Assembly: GCF_001511835.1 (NCBI RefSeq)
Contig: NZ_LN997848.1
Location: 124,001 to 188,000, forward strand
Source: Magnetospirillum sp. XM-1
Lineage (GTDB): Bacteria; Pseudomonadota; Alphaproteobacteria; Rhodospirillales; Magnetospirillaceae
Length of the DNA: 64,000 nt
Reading direction: 5' to 3'
Shown here in pieces: positions 1 through 7,706 of this stretch. The position numbers and the translations under genes are program-made. Within the stretch, counting starts at the first letter, position 1. Every line of letters begins with the position of its first letter. Below the pieces are notes generated by a model, which saw nothing but the letters and a program-made list of their open reading frames with translations, made no database searches and was not told where the DNA came from.

Positions 1-587
1 TCAACAACGCCTGGGCCGAGAAGAACCCCAACACCCACCTGGCGGTGGTCAAGGCCCTGATCCGCGCCGGCAAGTGGCTGGACGAGAACAACAACGCCAA
101 CCGCGACGAGGCGGTGAAGATCCTGGCCAAGCCCGAATACGTGGGCGCCGACGCCAAGGTTATCGCCAATTCCATGACCGGCACCTTCGAGTACGAGAAG
201 GGCGACAAGCGCGCCGTTCCCGACTTCAACGTGTTCTACCGCTACTACGCCACCTACCCCTTCTACTCGGACGCCGTCTGGTACCTGAGCCAGATGCGCC
301 GCTGGGGCCAGATCGCCGAGGCCAAGCCCGATTCCTGGTACGCCGACATGGCCAGGAAGGTCTACAAGCCGGACGTCTACCTCAAGGCCGCCAAGGCGCT
401 GCTGGACGAGGGCAAGGTGGCCAAGGAGGACTTTCCCTGGGATTCCGACGGCTACCGCGCGCCGACCGCCGAGTTCATCGACGGCATCTCCTATGACGGC
501 AAGAAGCCCAACGACTACCTGAAGAAGTTCTCCATCGGCCTCAAGGGCGCCCAGAAGGTGGAAAACAACAAGGTGGCCGGAAACTGA
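1..587 (+). CDS. nrtA: Nitrate ABC transporter substrate-binding protein, C-terminal part (NrtA-like)
   Basis: This is the 3' end of a gene cut by the left edge; reading begins at base 3 with no start codon in view. About 194 residues remain. They contain the [10 protein letters not shown] stretch and the downstream Y-K-P-D-V-Y segment typical of the C-terminal lobe of NrtA/CmpA proteins, which bind nitrate or nitrite in the periplasm and deliver it to the NrtB permease. The stop is followed immediately by nrtB and then a twin ATPase, so this is the first visible gene of a nitrate uptake operon. The N-terminal signal sequence cannot be seen. A related anion (cyanate, bicarbonate) is possible, but the neighbouring nirB, nirD and nasA favour nitrate. 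Confidence 0.85.
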   Translation, partial: NNAWAEKNPNTHLAVVKALIRAGKWLDENNNANRDEAVKILAKPEYVGADAKVIANSMTGTFEYEKGDKRAVPDFNVFYRYYATYPFYSDAVWYLSQMRRWGQIAEAKPDSWYADMARKVYKPDVYLKAAKALLDEGKVAKEDFPWDSDGYRAPTAEFIDGISYDGKKPNDYLKKFSIGLKGAQKVENNKVAGN

Positions 588-612
588 GATGCCCCCAAGC
601 GAGGACAAAGCC

Positions 613-1701
613 ATGAGCACCATCACCCAAGCCGCGGGGCACAGCACCCCCACCAAGCCGGCCAAGCCCGCCTTCTCCTTCGCCAACGCCCTCAACCGGG
701 CGGCCCCCACCCTGACGGTGGCGGGCGTGGGCTGGGTGGTTCCGCTGTTCAAGCTGATGACGGGGACCGACCCTAAGCGCCAGCTGGGCGAATTGTGGCG
801 CCAGATCGGCGTGCCCGTGCTGGCCATCGTCCTGTTCCTCGCCGCCTGGGGCGCGCTGGCGCCCAAGGTGCAGACCTCGCTGGGCGCCGTCCCCGGCCCG
901 GCCCAGGTGTGGGAGCAGGTGGGCAACCTGCTGGCCGACCACAAGGCCGAGCGCGCCAAGGAGGCGGCCTTCTACGAGCGCCAGGCCAAGCGCAACGCCG
1001 AGCTGAAGGCCGAGGACCCGGCGGCCGAGACCAAGGTGCGCAAGTTCACCGGCAAGCCCACCTATCTCGACCAGATCGCCACCAGCCTGAAGACGGTGTT
1101 CATGGGCTTCATGCTGGCTACTGCCGTGGCCGTGCCGCTGGGCGTCATGTGCGGCCTGTCCAAGACCGTCAACGCCGCGCTGAACCCGCTGATCCAGATC
1201 TTCAAGCCGGTGTCGCCCCTGGCCTGGCTGCCCATCGTCACCATGGTGGTGTCGGCGTCCTATACCAGCACCGACCCCATGTTCGAGAAGGCCTTCCTCA
1301 ACTCGGCCATCACGGTGACGCTGTGCTCGCTGTGGACCACGCTGATCAACACCGCGGTGGGCGTCGCCTCCATCGACAAGGATTTGATGAATGTCGGCCG
1401 GGTGCTGAACCTGCCCATGGGCACCACCATCCGCAAGCTGGTCCTGCCCTCGGCCCTGCCCTACATCTTCACCGGCCTCAGGCTGTCGCTGGGCGTGGGC
1501 TGGATGGTGCTGATCGCCGCCGAGATGCTGGCCCAGAACCCGGGGCTGGGCAAATTCGTGTGGGACGAGTTCCAGAACGGCTCGTCGCAGTCGCTCGCCA
1601 AGATCATGGTCGCCGTGCTGACCATCGGCCTGATCGGCTTCCTGCTGGACCGCGTCATGCTGGCCTGCCAGGCGCTGTTCTCCCACTCCAATACCCGCTG
1701 A
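613..1701 (+). CDS. nrtB: Nitrate ABC transporter permease (NrtB-like)
   Basis: Inner-membrane permease of the binding-protein-dependent transport family. The C-terminal half holds the hydrophobic helices and a [12 protein letters not shown] segment, followed by the conserved cytoplasmic-loop region that docks to the ATPase. The N-terminus is longer than in minimal permeases and carries a charged, Lys/Glu/Ala-rich stretch at about residues 110-140 between the first helices. I chose the ATG at 613 because GAGG lies 8 bases before it; an in-frame ATG at 589 would add 8 residues. It sits between nrtA and the ATPase gene, 14 bases before the latter, and is probably translated from one message with both. 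Confidence 0.88.
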   Translation: MSTITQAAGHSTPTKPAKPAFSFANALNRAAPTLTVAGVGWVVPLFKLMTGTDPKRQLGELWRQIGVPVLAIVLFLAAWGALAPKVQTSLGAVPGPAQVWEQVGNLLADHKAERAKEAAFYERQAKRNAELKAEDPAAETKVRKFTGKPTYLDQIATSLKTVFMGFMLATAVAVPLGVMCGLSKTVNAALNPLIQIFKPVSPLAWLPIVTMVVSASYTSTDPMFEKAFLNSAITVTLCSLWTTLINTAVGVASIDKDLMNVGRVLNLPMGTTIRKLVLPSALPYIFTGLRLSLGVGWMVLIAAEMLAQNPGLGKFVWDEFQNGSSQSLAKIMVAVLTIGLIGFLLDRVMLACQALFSHSNTR

Positions 1702-1715
1702 CCAGGAGATCGACC

Positions 1716-3377
1716 ATGCCGATCCTCGAACTCAAGAACGTCGCCAAGTCCTACGGCCCCACCTCGGTGTTGCGCGATATCGACCTGGAGATCGAGGACG
1801 GCGAGTTCATCGCCATCCTGGGCTTCTCCGGCTCGGGCAAGACCACCCTGGTGTCCCTGATGGCCGGGCTGATCAAGCCCGATGCCGGAGAAGTCCTGCT
1901 GCGGGGCAAGGCGGTGGAGGGGCCCGGCGCCGATCGCGGCGTGGTGTTCCAAAGCTACTCGCTGATGCCCTGGCTGACGGTGGAGGGCAACATCGCGCTG
2001 GCGGTGGACTCGGTCATGCCCGACGCGCCCAAGGCCGAGCGCCAGGCCCGTATCGCCAAGTATATCGGCATGGTCGGCCTGTCCCACGCCGCCGAGCGCC
2101 GCCCGGCGGAGCTGTCGGGCGGCATGCGCCAGCGGGTCGCCGTGGCCCGCGCGCTGGCCATGAGCCCCGACATCCTGCTGCTCGACGAGCCGTTGTCGGC
2201 GCTGGACGCCCTGACGCGCGCCAAACTGCAAGACGAGATCGAATCCATCTGGGAGCAGGAGAAGAAGACCGTCGTTCTCATCACCAACGACGTGGACGAG
2301 GCGCTGCTGCTGGCCGACCGCATTATCCCGCTCAATCCCGGACCGGGAGCTACCTTCGGCCCCAGCTTCAAGGTGGACCTGCCGCGTCCCCGCGACCGCG
2401 CCGCCGTCAATTCCGATCCCGACTTCAAGCGCCTGCGGGCCGAGGTCACCGAATACCTGATGGCGGTCGGCGTCGAGCGCGGGGCCGAGACCGGCGACGG
2501 ACGCATCCTGCCCGCCGTCACCCCCATCAGCTTCGGCGGGCCGCCCAAGGCCTACCGCGAGGCCGGCAAAGTCAACAATCCCGACCGCTACGTGGAATTC
2601 TCCCGCGTCAAGAAGATCTACCCCACCCCCAAGGGCCCGCTGACCGTGGTGGACGGCTTCGACCTCAAGATGCACCAGGGCGAGTTCATCTCGCTGATCG
2701 GCCATTCGGGCTGCGGCAAGTCCACGGTGCTGACCATGACGGCGGGCCTGACCGACGTCTCCGAGGGCGGCGTCATCCTGGACGGCCGCGAGGTCGCCCA
2801 GGCAGGCCCCGACCGCGCCGTGGTGTTCCAGGCCCCCTCGCTGTTCCCCTGGCTCACCGCCATCCAGAACGTGGCGCTGGGCGTGGACCGCGTCTATCCC
2901 CACGCCAGTCCGGCGGAACGCTACGACATCGTCGCCTATTATCTGGAACGCGTCGGCCTGGGCGATTCCATGGACAAGAAGGCGGCGGAGCTGTCCAACG
3001 GCATGAAGCAGCGGGTCGGCATCGCACGCGCCTTCGCCCTTAGCCCCAAGCTGCTGCTGCTGGACGAGCCGTTCGGCATGCTGGACTCGCTGACCCGCTG
3101 GGAATTGCAGGAAGTGCTGATGGAGGTCTGGGCGCGCACCAAGGTCACCGCCATCTGCGTCACCCACGACGTGGACGAGGCCATCCTGATGGCCGACAAG
3201 GTGGTGATGATGACCAACGGCCCCAACGCCCGCATCGGCAAGATCCTGAACGTCGACATTCCGCGCCCGCGCACCCGGCGCGCCCTGCTGGAACACCCGC
3301 GCTACTACGAGTATCGCGCCGAGGTGCTGAACTTCCTCGACGAGTACGAGACCGGCGCCCACGCCAAGGCCTCCTGA
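1716..3377 (+). CDS. Nitrate ABC transporter, two fused ATPase domains (NrtC/NrtD type)
   Basis: One 553-residue protein holds two complete ABC ATPase domains. Domain 1 has a Walker A GFSGSGKT near residue 36, signature LSGGM near 131 and Walker B LLLDEP near 153. Domain 2 has GHSGCGKS near 329, signature LSNGM and Walker B LLLDEPFG. The second H-loop reads THDVDEA with His near 484, but the first reads TNDVDEA, so the switch histidine is Asn near 191. The protein would power NrtB-mediated nitrate uptake as an internal heterodimer of ATPases. The ATG at 1716 follows AGGAG by 7 bases. Cyanobacterial nitrate transporters use separate NrtC and NrtD; here there is no solute-binding domain in the ATPase, only two nucleotide-binding units. 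Confidence 0.88.
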   Translation: MPILELKNVAKSYGPTSVLRDIDLEIEDGEFIAILGFSGSGKTTLVSLMAGLIKPDAGEVLLRGKAVEGPGADRGVVFQSYSLMPWLTVEGNIALAVDSVMPDAPKAERQARIAKYIGMVGLSHAAERRPAELSGGMRQRVAVARALAMSPDILLLDEPLSALDALTRAKLQDEIESIWEQEKKTVVLITNDVDEALLLADRIIPLNPGPGATFGPSFKVDLPRPRDRAAVNSDPDFKRLRAEVTEYLMAVGVERGAETGDGRILPAVTPISFGGPPKAYREAGKVNNPDRYVEFSRVKKIYPTPKGPLTVVDGFDLKMHQGEFISLIGHSGCGKSTVLTMTAGLTDVSEGGVILDGREVAQAGPDRAVVFQAPSLFPWLTAIQNVALGVDRVYPHASPAERYDIVAYYLERVGLGDSMDKKAAELSNGMKQRVGIARAFALSPKLLLLDEPFGMLDSLTRWELQEVLMEVWARTKVTAICVTHDVDEAILMADKVVMMTNGPNARIGKILNVDIPRPRTRRALLEHPRYYEYRAEVLNFLDEYETGAHAKAS

Positions 3378-3475
3378 CCTGATTAATTTTTAGACCGTCA
3401 TTTTGTTACTGTTTATTTTTTAGGCACATCCTGCCGGCCATCGGCATCAAGCCCAGCATTTTCGCCGCATCCGGC

Positions 3476-3492
3476 TTGGCATGAGGCGTGCA
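3476..3492 (+). promoter_or_regulatory. Sigma-54 type (-24/-12) promoter
   Basis: The sequence TTGGCATGAGGCGTGCA matches the sigma-54 consensus (TTGGCACG-N4-TTGCW) closely. The invariant GG is at 3478-3479 and the invariant GC at 3490-3491, with exactly 10 bases between them. Transcription would begin near 3503, about 185 bases before the NasS-like gene. Sigma-54 with NtrC is the usual nitrogen-limitation control of nitrate-assimilation operons. No clear NtrC operator was identified by eye. Confidence 0.7.
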
Positions 3493-3512
3493 AAGCAGAG
3501 GACGAGACTTCA

Positions 3513-3584
3513 GGCGGACCTCAATGGCGAGGCCCGCCGCCCTAAGACGAAGCCCCGGTGTCGCGACGAAGCGGCCCATGGGGC
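3513..3584 (+). promoter_or_regulatory. Leader RNA with two hexaloop hairpins, probable NasT (ANTAR) target
   Basis: Hairpin 1 (3513-3538) has a GGCGG-A-CCTC stem, a six-base loop AATGGC at 3523-3528 and the complementary GAGG-C-CCGCC. Its loop has A at position 1 and G at position 4, the pattern recognised by ANTAR-domain antiterminators such as NasT and NasR. Hairpin 2 (3552-3584) has outer arms GCCCC/GGGGC, inner arms GTCGC/GCGGC and a six-base loop GACGAA; it keeps G4 but has G instead of A at position 1. A terminator follows at 3593. The arrangement fits nitrate-responsive antitermination in which NasS releases NasT. No nasT gene is in the window. Confidence 0.6.
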
Positions 3585-3592
3585 GAAGGAAC

Positions 3593-3665
3593 AAAGGCGT
3601 TCCACGGAAATTCGGCGCCGCCCCCAATGGGCCGGCACCGGGCCTTTCCGCGGAACGCCTTTTTT
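3593..3665 (+). terminator. Intrinsic terminator inside the operon leader (attenuator)
   Basis: An 11-bp stem AAAGGCGTTCC (3593-3603) pairs with GGAACGCCTTT (3652-3662). It extends by 6 more pairs (CGGAAA/TTTCCG) beyond one A-C mismatch and is followed by a T run. It lies downstream of the sigma-54 type promoter and ends 22 bases before the start codon of the NasS-like gene, so it would stop transcription of that gene, nirB, nirD and nasA unless antitermination occurs. Confidence 0.75.
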
Positions 3666-3687
3666 GTTTGGCCGAGGGACCGACGAG

Positions 3688-4911
3688 ATGAACCTGGAAA
3701 AGACCCGCCTGAAGCTTGGCATCGTGCCCCTGATCGACGCGGCCCCCCTGGTGGTGGCCAAGGAGCGCGGCTTCTTCGCCGAGATGGGCCTCGACGTCGA
3801 GCTGTCGCGCGAGGCCTCGTGGGCGTCGATCCGCGACAAGGTGGCGGTGGGCGCGCTGGACGGGGCCCAGATGCTGGCCCCCATGCCGCTGGCCATGAGC
3901 CTGGGGCTGTCGCCGATCCGGGTGCCCATGGCCGCCGGCATGGCGCTGAACCTGGGCGGCAACACCATCGCCATCGGCAACGCCCTGTGGGAGCGCATGG
4001 AGGCCGCCGATCCCGATTCCATGGAAGCCGCCCCCGTCTCCGCCCGCGCCCTGAAGCGGGTGATCGAGGCCGACAAGGCCTGCGGCCGTCCGCCCATGAC
4101 GTTCGCCACCGTCTATCCCTATTCCTCCCACGCCGCCGAGTTACGGCTGTGGATGGAAGCCGCCGGCATCGACACCCAGAAGGACGTCACCCTTACCGTG
4201 GTGCCGCCGCCCCAGATGATCTCGTTCCTGTCGGCGGGCAACATCGTCGGCTATTGCGTCGGCGAGCCCTGGGGCAGCCTGGCGGCCCGCATGAATCTGG
4301 GCCGCATCGCCGCGACCAGCGGCGACATCTTCGCCGGACGGCTGGAAAAGGTCTTCGCCGTCACTCAAAGCTGGGCGGAAAGCCACCCCGAGACCCATCT
4401 GGCGGTGCTGCAGGCGCTGATCAGCGCCGCCCAATGGTGCGACGACAACCGCTGCGAACTGGCCGAGCTGCTGGCCCAGCCGCAATACGTCAACGCCCCC
4501 GTCGACGCCCTGCTGGCCCCGCTGCTGGGCGAGCACGGCCTGCCCAGGACGCTGATCACCTTCCACGCCCAGGCCGCCAACTTCCCCTGGCGCTCCCAGG
4601 CCATGTGGCACCTGGAGATGATGAAGCGCTGGGGCATGGCGCCCGCCGCCCTGGACACGCGCTCGGCCGCCGAAGCCGTGTTCCGCCCCGACCTCTACCG
4701 GGTGGCCGCCCTGGCGCTGGGCCTGCGCGTGCCGCTCACCGACTACAAGACCGAGGGCGCCCACGCCGGCCCCTGGACCCTGCTGAAGGCCACCCGCCCC
4801 ATGGAGATGGGCCCCGACCTGCTGCTGGGCGGCGCCACCTTCGATCCCTTCACCGCCCGCATCATCGCCTCCGCCCCGGCGGCGCGGACCGAATCAGGAG
4901 ACCTCACATGA
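3688..4911 (+). CDS. nasS: Cytoplasmic nitrate/nitrite sensor, NrtA-like (probable NasS)
   Basis: This 407-residue protein belongs to the NrtA/CmpA substrate-binding family but starts directly at the mature fold (LGIVPLIDAAPLVVAKERG) with no signal peptide or lipobox. That is the hallmark of NasS, which binds nitrate or nitrite in the cytoplasm and releases the RNA-binding antiterminator NasT. It shares the family segments GEPWG, the alternating QAANFPW region and the C-terminal FRPDLYR. The reading frame is open upstream to 3481, but the ATG at 3688 lies just after the leader terminator and the family N-terminus begins there. Its stop overlaps the nirB start (ATGA). NasS is usually paired with nasT; that partner is not visible here. 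Confidence 0.72.
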   Translation: MNLEKTRLKLGIVPLIDAAPLVVAKERGFFAEMGLDVELSREASWASIRDKVAVGALDGAQMLAPMPLAMSLGLSPIRVPMAAGMALNLGGNTIAIGNALWERMEAADPDSMEAAPVSARALKRVIEADKACGRPPMTFATVYPYSSHAAELRLWMEAAGIDTQKDVTLTVVPPPQMISFLSAGNIVGYCVGEPWGSLAARMNLGRIAATSGDIFAGRLEKVFAVTQSWAESHPETHLAVLQALISAAQWCDDNRCELAELLAQPQYVNAPVDALLAPLLGEHGLPRTLITFHAQAANFPWRSQAMWHLEMMKRWGMAPAALDTRSAAEAVFRPDLYRVAALALGLRVPLTDYKTEGAHAGPWTLLKATRPMEMGPDLLLGGATFDPFTARIIASAPAARTESGDLT

Positions 4912-7367
4912 ACGCTGTTCCCCGCCAGAAGCTGGTCGTCATCGGCAACGGCATGGCCGGCATGCGCACCGTCGAGGAATTGCTGGCCATCGCGCCGGCC
5001 CGCTACGACATCACGGTGTTCGGGGCCGAGCCCCACCCCAATTACAACCGCATCATGCTGTCCTCGGTGCTGGCCGGCGAGAAGCAGGTGGACGACATCG
5101 TCATCAACACCCGCGAATGGTACGCCGAAAACGGCATCACCCTTCACACCGGCGACCCCGTCGTCGCCATCGACCGCGCGGCAAAGACGGTGAGTTCGGC
5201 CAACGGCGTCGTGGTGCCCTACGACAAGCTGCTGCTGGCCACCGGCTCCAAGCCGCTGATGCCGCCGCTGCCCGGCCTGGACCTGCCCGGTGTGGTCGCC
5301 TTCCGCGACATCGCCGACGTGGACAAGATGCTGGAAGCGGCCGAGGCCCAGCAGCGCGCCGTGGTGATCGGCGGCGGCCTTCTGGGCCTGGAAGCCGCCT
5401 GGGGCCTGAAGCGGCGCGGCATGCCGGTAGCCCTGGTCCACCTGATGCCCACCCTGATGGAACGCCAGCTGGACGTGGAAGCCGGCCACCTGCTGCAAAA
5501 GGACCTGACCGAGCGCGGCCTGCACTTCTTCACCTCGGGCCAGACCGAGGAGATCATGGGCGCCGAGGAGGGAACCGCCAAGGGCGTCAAGCTCACCGAC
5601 GGCCGCGAGATTCCCGCCGACCTGGTGGTGGTCGCCATCGGCATCCGCCCCAACGTGGATCTGGCCAAGGCCTCGGGCCTGGACATCAACCGCGGCATCG
5701 CGGTGGGCGACGACATGGCCACCTCGGACCCGGCCATCTATTCGGTGGGCGAGTGCGTCGAGCATCGGGGCCAGATCTTCGGGCTGGTCGCCCCCATCTG
5801 GGAGCAGGCCAAGGTCTGCGCCTCGCGGCTTGCCGGCCGCGACGGCCTCAACTACGAGACCCCGCCGCTGTCCACCCGGCTCAAGATCACCGGCATCGAC
5901 GTGTTCTCGGCCGGTCAGTTGGCCGCCCAGGACGAGGCCGACGAGGAACTGGTCTACCGCGACAGCGCCAAGGGCATCTACAAGAAGCTGGTTATCCGCG
6001 CCGACAAGGTGGTGGGTGCCGTCATGTACGGCGACGTCGCCGACGGCTCCTGGTACTTCCAGCTGATGCGCGAGAAGGCCGACGTGGCCGCCATCCGCGA
6101 CCGCATGATCTTCGGCCAGGCCTATGCCGATTCCTCCTGCAAGGGCCACGGGGGCGGCGTCAACGTCGCCGCCATGAGCGACGACACCCAGGTCTGCGGC
6201 TGCAACGGCGTGTCCAAGGGCGCCATCGTCAAGGCCATCACCGAGAAGGGGCTGACCAGCCTGGACGAGGTCAAGGCCCACACCAAGGCCTCGGCGTCCT
6301 GCGGCCAGTGCGCCTCGGTGGTCCAGGCTATCCTTTCCCACGTCACCGGCGAAGTGGTGGAAGCCAAGGCCGCCGGCATGTGCGGCTGCACCGACCTGTC
6401 CCACGACGAGGTCCGGAAGGCCATCATCGCCCAGGACCTGAAGACCCAGGACGCGGTGCGTTCGGCGCTGGGCTGGCGCCATGCCGACGGCTGCGCCAAG
6501 TGCCGCCCGGCCTTGAACTACTACCTGCTGTGCGCCTGGCCCAGCGAATACGTGGACGATTACCAGAGCCGCTTCATCAACGAGCGCGTCCACGCCAACA
6601 TCCAGAAGGACGGCACCTATTCGGTGGTGCCGCGCATGTGGGGGGGCCTCACCACGCCCGACGAGCTGCGCGCCATCGCCGACGTGGCCGACAAGTACGA
6701 GATCCCCACGGTGAAGGTCACCGGCGGCCAGCGCATCGACCTGCTGGGCGTCAAGAAGGAGGATCTTCCCGGCGTGTGGGGCGACCTCAACAAGGCCGGG
6801 CTGATCTCGGGCCATGCCTATTCCAAGGGCCTGCGCACCGTGAAGACCTGCGTCGGCTCGGAATGGTGCCGCTTCGGCACCCAGGATTCCACCGGCCTCG
6901 GCGTCAAGCTGGAGAAGCTGATGTGGGGGTCGTGGACGCCGCACAAGGTCAAGCTGGCGGTGTCGGGCTGCCCGCGCAATTGCGCCGAGGCCTCCATCAA
7001 GGACATCGGTATCGTCTGCGTCGAGGCCGGCTACGACATCTCGGTGGGCGGCAACGGCGGCATCGAGCTGCGCGGCACCGACCATCTGGTCCGCGTCGCC
7101 ACCGAAGAGGAGGTGTTGGAGTATTCCGGCGCCTTCATGCAGATCTACCGGGAAGAGGCCCGCTACCTGGAGCGCACCGCGCCGTGGGTCGAGCGGGTCG
7201 GCATGGACTACATCCAAAAGCGCGTGGTCGAGGACGCCGAAGGCCGCCGCGCCGCCTTCGCCCGCTTCATCTTCTCGCAGAAATACGCGCAGGTCGATCC
7301 CTGGGCCGAACGGGCCTCGGGCGCGGTGGATGCGCACGAATTCAACACCCTGGCCGAGGTGGGCTGA
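4908..7367 (+). CDS. nirB: Assimilatory nitrite reductase [NAD(P)H], large subunit
   Basis: Reduces nitrite to ammonium in the cytoplasm with electrons from NAD(P)H. The 819 residues show an N-terminal FAD site (VIGNGMAGMRT, about 11-22), a central NAD(P)H site (VVIGGGLLGLEAA, about 150) and two BFD-like [2Fe-2S] segments, one starting CGCNGVS near 430 and one CGCTDLS near 490. The C-terminal sulfite/nitrite reductase domains carry the siroheme-[4Fe-4S] ligands C-x5-C (TCVGSEWC, near 646) and C-x3-C (SGCPRNC, near 685). The length is normal for NirB. The ATG at 4908 is preceded by CAGGAG and overlaps the previous stop; nirD follows after 3 bases. Confidence 0.96.
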   Translation: MNAVPRQKLVVIGNGMAGMRTVEELLAIAPARYDITVFGAEPHPNYNRIMLSSVLAGEKQVDDIVINTREWYAENGITLHTGDPVVAIDRAAKTVSSANGVVVPYDKLLLATGSKPLMPPLPGLDLPGVVAFRDIADVDKMLEAAEAQQRAVVIGGGLLGLEAAWGLKRRGMPVALVHLMPTLMERQLDVEAGHLLQKDLTERGLHFFTSGQTEEIMGAEEGTAKGVKLTDGREIPADLVVVAIGIRPNVDLAKASGLDINRGIAVGDDMATSDPAIYSVGECVEHRGQIFGLVAPIWEQAKVCASRLAGRDGLNYETPPLSTRLKITGIDVFSAGQLAAQDEADEELVYRDSAKGIYKKLVIRADKVVGAVMYGDVADGSWYFQLMREKADVAAIRDRMIFGQAYADSSCKGHGGGVNVAAMSDDTQVCGCNGVSKGAIVKAITEKGLTSLDEVKAHTKASASCGQCASVVQAILSHVTGEVVEAKAAGMCGCTDLSHDEVRKAIIAQDLKTQDAVRSALGWRHADGCAKCRPALNYYLLCAWPSEYVDDYQSRFINERVHANIQKDGTYSVVPRMWGGLTTPDELRAIADVADKYEIPTVKVTGGQRIDLLGVKKEDLPGVWGDLNKAGLISGHAYSKGLRTVKTCVGSEWCRFGTQDSTGLGVKLEKLMWGSWTPHKVKLAVSGCPRNCAEASIKDIGIVCVEAGYDISVGGNGGIELRGTDHLVRVATEEEVLEYSGAFMQIYREEARYLERTAPWVERVGMDYIQKRVVEDAEGRRAAFARFIFSQKYAQVDPWAERASGAVDAHEFNTLAEVG

Positions 7368-7370
7368 ACC

Positions 7371-7706
7371 ATGCAGGACTGGATCAAGATCGGACGCGTC
7401 GAGGACATCCCCAAGCTGGGAGCCCGCACCGTCCAGACGGCAAAGGGCGACATCGCGGTATTCCGCACCTCGGGCGACGAGATCTTCGCCCTTCACAACC
7501 GCTGCCCCCACAAGGGCGGCCCGTTGAGCGAAGGCATCGTCACCGGTCGTGTGGTGGTCTGCCCGCTGCATTCCTGGACCATCGACCTAGTCACCGGCGA
7601 GGCCACCCAGCCCGACGAGGGCTGCACCCGCCCGGTGGAATCCAAGGTGGCCGACGGCCAGGTCTGGCTGAAGCTCGACGTCGCGAAAAAGGTGGCCCAT
7701 GGCTGA
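7371..7706 (+). CDS. nirD: Nitrite reductase small subunit with Rieske cluster ligands
   Basis: A 111-residue partner of NirB. It carries the Rieske motif C-P-H (NRCPHKGG) followed by C-P-L-H (VVCPLHSW), so it should bind a [2Fe-2S] cluster. Some enterobacterial NirD proteins have lost these ligands, so their presence is worth recording. The gene starts 3 bases after the nirB stop and its 3' end overlaps the nasA start by 8 bases, which indicates tight translational coupling within the operon. Confidence 0.94.
   Translation: MQDWIKIGRVEDIPKLGARTVQTAKGDIAVFRTSGDEIFALHNRCPHKGGPLSEGIVTGRVVVCPLHSWTIDLVTGEATQPDEGCTRPVESKVADGQVWLKLDVAKKVAHG

Noticed and set aside
541..1686. Long minus-strand open frame across nrtB
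   Set aside because: It is His/Gln/Gly-rich and mirrors the codon bias of the plus-strand permease; no domain and no start signal. Typical GC-rich shadow.
4743..7571. 942-codon minus-strand frame opposite nirB
   Set aside because: NirB on the plus strand has all catalytic motifs; the antisense frame is repetitive in Gly, Leu, His and Asp and has no family features.
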